Both the position numbers and the translations under genes were made by a program. The notes beneath the pieces were generated by a model. That model saw only the letters and a program-made list of their open reading frames with translations, was not told the DNA's origin and ran no database searches. A DNA stretch of 27,899 nt from Pedobacter sp. UBA4863 (lineage in GTDB: Bacteria > Bacteroidota > Bacteroidia > Sphingobacteriales > Sphingobacteriaceae), in NCBI RefSeq assembly GCF_002399615.1, contig NZ_DHDZ01000033.1, positions 257,334-285,232 on the forward strand, given 5' to 3'. This document shows, piece after piece, positions 24,132 to 27,899 of this stretch (position 1 is the first letter of the stretch; each line of letters starts with the position of its first letter).

Positions 24132-24812
24132 TTACAGATAAGTCAAGAGCTCCCGCACTCCTTCCGAAGCTTTCATCGGTATTTTTATCACATTATTCAA
24201 CCCTGAAACAGCTGGTATTTTAGGGTCGATGATGTACTTTGGGACTTGATATGGCACATCATCTATCAGTCCGGCAGCGGGATATACTGCCAACGACGTA
24301 CCTATTAAAACAAATAGATCTGCTGTTGCACATATTTCGGCCGCCTTTGCTATCATTGGTACTGCTTCGCCGAACCAAACTACATGTGGTCGTAATTGCG
24401 AACCTAGCTCACATTTATCGCCCATGTTTATATCGTTCCCTATTATTGGATAAATTAACGATGCTTTAACAGAAGATTGTGCATAGGTAATTATGCCATG
24501 CAAATGGGTTACGGCAGTTGAACCGGCCCGCTCATGTAAATCGTCAATGTTTTGTGTAATGATATTTACTTCATATTGCTGCTCTAAATGAGCCAATGCA
24601 GTGTGTGCCACATTAGGTTCGGCAGCGAGTACTTGTTTCCTGCGTTCGTTGTAAAAAAGCTGCACCAATGCTGGATTACGCTGCCAAGCTGCTGGTGTAG
24701 CTACATCTAATATATTGTAACCTTCCCATAAACCATCCGAATCCCTGAAAGTTTTTAAGCCGCTTTCGGCACTAATGCCTGCCCCTGTTAATATGACCAA
24801 TTTTTTCTTCAC
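24132..24812 (-). CDS. Sir2-family NAD-dependent protein deacylase lacking zinc cysteines
   Basis: A 226-aa sirtuin that uses NAD+ to remove acyl groups from lysines in cytosolic proteins. Seen: GAGISAESGL (10-19), TFRDSDGLW (21-29), TQNID (86-90), catalytic H105 in HLHG, VVWFGEAVP (144-152) and GTSLAVYPAA (171-180). Y54 and R57 (FYNER) sit with the spacing of the Tyr-Arg pair that reads succinyl, malonyl or other acidic acyl groups in class III enzymes such as E. coli CobB and SIRT5. The zinc module is reduced: the two CxxC pairs are absent, and the only cysteines are C134 and C161. The sequence between H105 and VVWFGE is therefore a zinc-free variant. I recall such forms being common in Bacteroidota, but cannot verify this here. 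It has its own hairpins on both sides and is probably monocistronic. Confidence 0.92.
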   Translation of the reverse strand: MKKKLVILTGAGISAESGLKTFRDSDGLWEGYNILDVATPAAWQRNPALVQLFYNERRKQVLAAEPNVAHTALAHLEQQYEVNIITQNIDDLHERAGSTAVTHLHGIITYAQSSVKASLIYPIIGNDINMGDKCELGSQLRPHVVWFGEAVPMIAKAAEICATADLFVLIGTSLAVYPAAGLIDDVPYQVPKYIIDPKIPAVSGLNNVIKIPMKASEGVRELLTYL

Positions 24813-24887
24813 TAGCTAAAACTAACAAAATAGCCGCAAATACACAGGTTTGATCTAGCATTTTGTGCATTTACAACAAAACGCCAC

Positions 24888-24925
24888 AAAAAAAACGCTC
24901 TTGCAATTTATACAAGAGCGTTTTT
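24888..24925. terminator. Bidirectional rho-independent terminator after the B12-uptake operon
   Basis: AAAAACGCTCTTG (24891-24903) and CAAGAGCGTTTTT (24913-24925) form a 13-bp perfect stem with a 9-nt loop. On the minus strand the stem is followed by further T residues (A run from 24888). It ends 24 nt after the stop of the six-helix membrane protein gene and separates the B12 operon from the sirtuin gene. Confidence 0.9.
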
Positions 24926-24948
24926 AACCACTATATTTTATAATCCTA

Positions 24949-25527
24949 TTACGCTACAGAAGTTTTGTATGCTAATGAAGGGAATTTTGCTTTTAATGCT
25001 TCAAAAGCAGCAAACATCAATGCCGAATAAACCAAGGTACTGTAAAGGAACTTTAATTCAAACGGAATAGCAGCAATTAAACAAGTTCCAAAGCCTGCCA
25101 ATGTTTTAGGGTAAGTATCAAAACCTATCCACATTCCAAAATCTGAAACAATCCAATGAACAAATACCGCTGCTAAACTGGCTGCAAACACATTGGATAT
25201 CGTTACCTTTTTAATCATTAATTGGCCCACCAATACCATTAGCGCCAAAGCAATGTAAGTAAAATACCAACCCTTATAAAATGCGTACGAAGTGCCCATG
25301 ATCATTCCCAAACTTAAATCGCTTAGCAACAACACCAACATAGGCAATAAATAACCAGCAAATCTATTTTTAAAATAGGTGCCGCTAAAGATAGCTACTG
25401 CTCCAATTCCAGAGAAATTTGCAAATAGGGCAAAATCTGATGAAAGTGGCGCTATCATTCTGAGGCCTATCACAAAGGCTATAAACAACAACAATACTAC
25501 AGTTTTGGTAGTTGATTTTCTTTCCAT
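24949..25527 (-). CDS. Six-helix membrane protein, DUF6580-like putative (corrinoid) transport protein
   Basis: A 192-aa integral membrane protein from ATG 25527 (MERKSTTK); an in-frame TTG at 25548 would add seven residues without benefit. About six hydrophobic helices are visible, beginning VVLLLFIAFVIGLRMIAPL and ending LVYSALMFAAFEAL. Conserved-looking polar positions occur inside the membrane parts (LLLSDLSLGMI, HWIVSDFGMWI). It resembles the family named DUF6580 (putative transport proteins), and its size and helix count fit S-components of ECF vitamin transporters. It follows the BtuB-like receptor by 78 nt and precedes the operon terminator, so it falls under the same cobalamin riboswitch. 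A job in moving corrinoid across the inner membrane is inferred from that context; no ECF ATPase genes are in the window. Confidence 0.82.
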   Translation of the reverse strand: MERKSTTKTVVLLLFIAFVIGLRMIAPLSSDFALFANFSGIGAVAIFSGTYFKNRFAGYLLPMLVLLLSDLSLGMIMGTSYAFYKGWYFTYIALALMVLVGQLMIKKVTISNVFAASLAAVFVHWIVSDFGMWIGFDTYPKTLAGFGTCLIAAIPFELKFLYSTLVYSALMFAAFEALKAKFPSLAYKTSVA

Positions 25528-25605
25528 TTCTTTAAATTTGATATACAAAACTAAGTTTTTAGCATCGCAATATAAAATTATCTCTGTTATTTATCACATT
25601 GTAAC

Positions 25606-27486
25606 TTAGAAAGAAAAGCTAAAACCAGCGTTCAGGTTACGTTCCATGGTGGCAAAACCAACAATTTCGGTATATTCTTCGTTCGTAATATTTTTTAAAT
25701 CAACAAATAACTTTATTTTCTTGTTAAGGATGGCATACTCGGTGTAAAAATCTAACAGTTTATAAGCTTCGAGATCTTTTTGTACCGAAGACCAAGTATT
25801 GGTATCATAAAAAGTATCTACACGTTTGCCAGTATATTTATATTGCAGGTTAACAAACCAACTTTTGTTGAGCTGTAGCCCGGCGTTTACCCCGTACATA
25901 TGTTTGGGTCTTCTCAAAAGAATATCAGACACTACCGCATTTGAGGTTGTTTTTCCTTTTGTGTAAGTATAAAATGACCCTAAGTTAAAACGGCCAATTG
26001 CAAAGCTTGGTTCTATTTCTAAGCCTTTATCCTCTTGCTTGTCTTGATTAATGTAGCCAGTGGTATAAACAATAGCGTCTTTAATATTTCTTTTAAAACC
26101 AACTGCACGTATTTTCAATTGTTCATTGAAAAATTTGAAATCAAAACCTGCCTCTAGTTGTGCAGATGTTTCTGGTTTAAGATTAGCATTTGCACCCCAA
26201 GCGCCAAACAACATATCTAATGCCGGTGCTTTAAATGAAGAAGACGCTGTTCCAAATAATTTTACCTGCTTGCTTAACACTAAGCTGGGCGTTACGTTAT
26301 AGGTAAAATTTTCTTTGTAACCGTAATTATTATGTTTGTTGTACCTGCCACCAAGCTCTAGGTTAAAAACACTTAAATCGTGAAGAAAAAGCGAAGCATA
26401 GGTGCTAAACAAATTAATATCTGGCTTGGTAATACCTGCGGCATCGTAATAGGTAATGGCTGTTTTTCTGTGATCTAGGCCAACCAAGAAATTCATTTTA
26501 TTACCGATGTGCTGATTATAAAAAACATCGATCAATCCCATATCTCCTTTTAATTTACGCGGATAGGCATCTCTGTATGCTTTATTGGTAGTTTGATAAC
26601 TGTAATTAAGGGTAATTTTCCCTTTATTTAATAGATAAATAGCATTTAAACCGCCATTAAAATTTTTAGTTTCTCCGGTGTTTGCGGCATCTGCAAAAGC
26701 ATCGTTGTCATAATCGAAACTCATGTGGGTATAGCGCAAAAACGGATTAACTTTCAAACGGTGCGCCAATTGTACTGAGAAATTAGCATTTAGCGCATCT
26801 TGTTGCGAACCATCTTTGTCGAACAACAAACTACTTCCTTGGGGCAGAGCCGCTTCAGATATGCCATTGGCTTTTAAATGCGTGTAGCTAAGGTTATAGC
26901 TAAAGGCATCTACCTTGCTATTCATCCCAATAGTACCTTTATAGGTTTGATAACTCCCTGCCGTGGCCGCACCATAAACATGATTGCCTTTTTCTACCTT
27001 TTTCTTAGTAATAATGTTAATTACACCTGCTACTGCATCAGAACCGTATAAGGTAGATTGGCCGCCCCGTAAAATTTCGATACGTTCTACTTGATCTACC
27101 GATAGCAACCTCAAATCGAACGATGAACCTATTGAAGATGGATCGGAAGCCAAAATGCCATCTATTAATACTACTGCATGGGCAGCAGCAGCGCCTCTAA
27201 AGAAAATACTCTTGTCTTTCCCTAAGTTAATTCCATTACTTAGCACTTGTAATCCGGCTTGCTGATTTAACAATTCGGCAACGCTACGACCGCTACTCCT
27301 AGACAGTTGAACGCTGTCTATAATGGTTACTACCTTACCTGTTTGCGATTGCTTTTGTTCATTTTTAGCCGTAGCGATAACTACTTCATTTAAAGATTGA
27401 ACTTCTTGCGCTTTAATTTCCCCAAAAGCAAGGGTTACCGTGGCTAATCCTAGACCAGCTACAGCTTTTTTAATGTTTTTTTTCAC
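25606..27486 (-). CDS. BtuB-like TonB-dependent outer-membrane receptor for cobalamin/corrinoids
   Basis: A 626-aa TonB-dependent receptor. I take GTG 27486 as the start because it begins a standard signal peptide (MKKNIKKAV to EIKAQ); an in-frame TTG at 27507 would add seven residues ahead. The plug domain (about 30-150) has the TonB-box-like ATAKNEQKQSQ segment, VVLIDGILASDPSS and the hallmark RIEILRGGQSTLYGSDAVAGVINIITKK. The rest is a 22-strand-type barrel ending in an aromatic residue (NAGFSFSF), as needed for BAM insertion. Length near 600 aa and the plug sequence resemble BtuB rather than SusC-type receptors, which are near 1000 aa. The cobalamin riboswitch directly upstream identifies B12 or a related corrinoid as the likely ligand. 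A separate BtuF or BtuCD gene is not present here. Confidence 0.92.
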   Translation of the reverse strand: MKKNIKKAVAGLGLATVTLAFGEIKAQEVQSLNEVVIATAKNEQKQSQTGKVVTIIDSVQLSRSSGRSVAELLNQQAGLQVLSNGINLGKDKSIFFRGAAAAHAVVLIDGILASDPSSIGSSFDLRLLSVDQVERIEILRGGQSTLYGSDAVAGVINIITKKKVEKGNHVYGAATAGSYQTYKGTIGMNSKVDAFSYNLSYTHLKANGISEAALPQGSSLLFDKDGSQQDALNANFSVQLAHRLKVNPFLRYTHMSFDYDNDAFADAANTGETKNFNGGLNAIYLLNKGKITLNYSYQTTNKAYRDAYPRKLKGDMGLIDVFYNQHIGNKMNFLVGLDHRKTAITYYDAAGITKPDINLFSTYASLFLHDLSVFNLELGGRYNKHNNYGYKENFTYNVTPSLVLSKQVKLFGTASSSFKAPALDMLFGAWGANANLKPETSAQLEAGFDFKFFNEQLKIRAVGFKRNIKDAIVYTTGYINQDKQEDKGLEIEPSFAIGRFNLGSFYTYTKGKTTSNAVVSDILLRRPKHMYGVNAGLQLNKSWFVNLQYKYTGKRVDTFYDTNTWSSVQKDLEAYKLLDFYTEYAILNKKIKLFVDLKNITNEEYTEIVGFATMERNLNAGFSFSF

Positions 27487-27497
27487 TTGTTGTGCAT
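27483..27497 (-). other. Tiny upstream frame overlapping the btuB-like start (GTGA)
   Basis: An ATG at 27497 opens a four-codon frame (M-H-N-K) whose TGA stop overlaps the proposed GTG start of the receptor as GTGA. This could couple or limit initiation at the weak GTG, or be chance. Confidence 0.25.
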
Positions 27498-27594
27498 TAC
27501 ACCGCAAGAGAATGAGAAAGGAAACGAGTAGTACAAAAATGTAAAGCTCTTTCCTAGCTTCAATCCCCGAAAGCTATGAATTTTAATGTGCTAA

Positions 27595-27762
27595 AGGCAG
27601 GTCTTCTGACTTATTCCCTGTTTTGCAGCCTTCCCTCCCAGCGTATAACTAGAAAGTGGCCAAGAAATGCAAACAGTTAAAGAATTTACAGCTGCGGGAC
27701 AGTTACGGATTTACACCGTATTCCCTTTTAATCCCGAATTAACGGAAACCAAAAGCAAGGCA
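27595..27762 (-). ncRNA. Cobalamin riboswitch (B12 element)
   Basis: Read on the minus strand, the conserved core is present in order. GATTAAAAGGGAATACGG and GTGTAAATCCG come first, then the B12-box-like ACTGTCCCGCAGCTGTAA. After a variable arm (27630-27690) come GGGAGGGAAGG and the 3' segment GTCAGAAGACCTGCC (to 27595). This matches the cobalamin riboswitch aptamer (Rfam RF00174). It lies about 110 nt upstream of the receptor start. Binding of adenosylcobalamin would be expected to lower expression of the receptor and the membrane protein. Downstream, a hairpin GGAAAGAG/CTCGTTTCC (27520-27554) and a 6-bp stem TAGCTT/AAGCTA may belong to the expression platform. No T-run follows the hairpin, so control is more likely translational than by termination. 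Boundaries are approximate. Confidence 0.95.
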
Positions 27763-27790
27763 AAAGTAAGAGATTTTATTGACATGAAAA
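27761..27790 (-). promoter_or_regulatory. Candidate promoter of the B12-uptake operon
   Basis: On the minus strand TACTTTTG (27761-27768) matches TAnnTTTG exactly. TTTTC (about 27786-27790) lies at -33 spacing and is one base off TTTG. Transcription would start near 27755, just at the 5' edge of the riboswitch aptamer, which supports the call. Confidence 0.5.
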
Positions 27791-27899
27791 GGATATGCAC
27801 TGCTTATTTAGCAATCTATATTGGAATAATTCTTATTACTTGCCAAACATTGGGCAGATTAAGCCACAGCTACATCAATAAACCACTATGGATTAAAAA

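Noticed and set aside
24861..24891. TTTTGTG/CACAAAA inverted repeat near the B12-operon terminator
   Set aside because: AT-rich 7-bp arms with a 17-nt spacer, and no position-related role beyond the strong terminator next to it. Likely chance.
25528..25548. TTG start of the six-helix protein
   Set aside because: The ATG at 25527 gives a normal short cytoplasmic N-terminus; the extension has no support.
27487..27507. TTG start of the BtuB-like receptor
   Set aside because: The extension would place seven polar residues before a complete signal peptide that begins MKKN at the GTG. It cannot be fully excluded.
1..27899. CRISPR arrays, tRNA or rRNA genes, integrases and transposases
   Set aside because: I looked for regular repeat-spacer patterns, tRNA-like cloverleaf ends and recombinase motifs on both strands and found none.

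Overview
The window looks like a chromosomal segment of a Bacteroidota bacterium, most likely Sphingobacteriaceae (Pedobacter-like). This rests on low G+C content, weak Shine-Dalgarno sequences, matches to the Bacteroidetes -7 promoter motif TAnnTTTG, a PorP/SprF-type protein, type IX secretion (T9SS) sorting domains of both type A and type B, and a LytS/LytTR-type two-component pair with a large periplasmic propeller sensor. No rRNA, tRNA, CRISPR array, insertion sequence or phage gene is visible.

Layout. (1) 1-940: a structured intergenic repeat, a promoter, and a polyprenol-phosphate-mannose-synthase-like glycosyltransferase with a forced TTG start. (2) 1026-6769, minus: a compact four-gene T9SS surface-protein operon. 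Its order is a large glycine-rich adhesin-like protein, a short secreted protein, a small protein with the type B (CHU_C) sorting domain, and a PorP/SprF-family membrane protein. Only the third protein carries a recognisable sorting domain, while the first two end in a similar short tail. (3) 7079-8322, minus: an exported N-formylglutamate-amidohydrolase-like protein, a possible 20-codon cysteine-containing ORF, and a terminator. (4) 8408-8673: a second, diverged copy of the intergenic repeat, then the gltBD terminator. (5) 8704-14683, minus: gltB and gltD, the two subunits of NADPH glutamate synthase (ammonium assimilation). (6) 15152-23841: two plus-strand T9SS type A cargo proteins (a beta-helix protein and an FG-GAP-like repeat protein) on either side of a minus-strand, translationally coupled sensor kinase/LytTR regulator pair. 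(7) 24132-24812, minus: a Sir2 deacylase without the usual zinc cysteines. (8) 24888-27790, minus: promoter, cobalamin riboswitch, BtuB-like TonB-dependent receptor, six-helix membrane protein and terminator, forming a corrinoid-uptake operon.

How the parts connect. Much of the window concerns the cell surface: three T9SS cargo loci, a regulator pair that may control the neighbouring cargo genes, and vitamin B12 import. The points most worth following are the three-polypeptide adhesin operon, the B12-regulated six-helix protein as a candidate inner-membrane corrinoid transporter, and the repeat family whose hairpin shows a compensatory base-pair change between its two copies.
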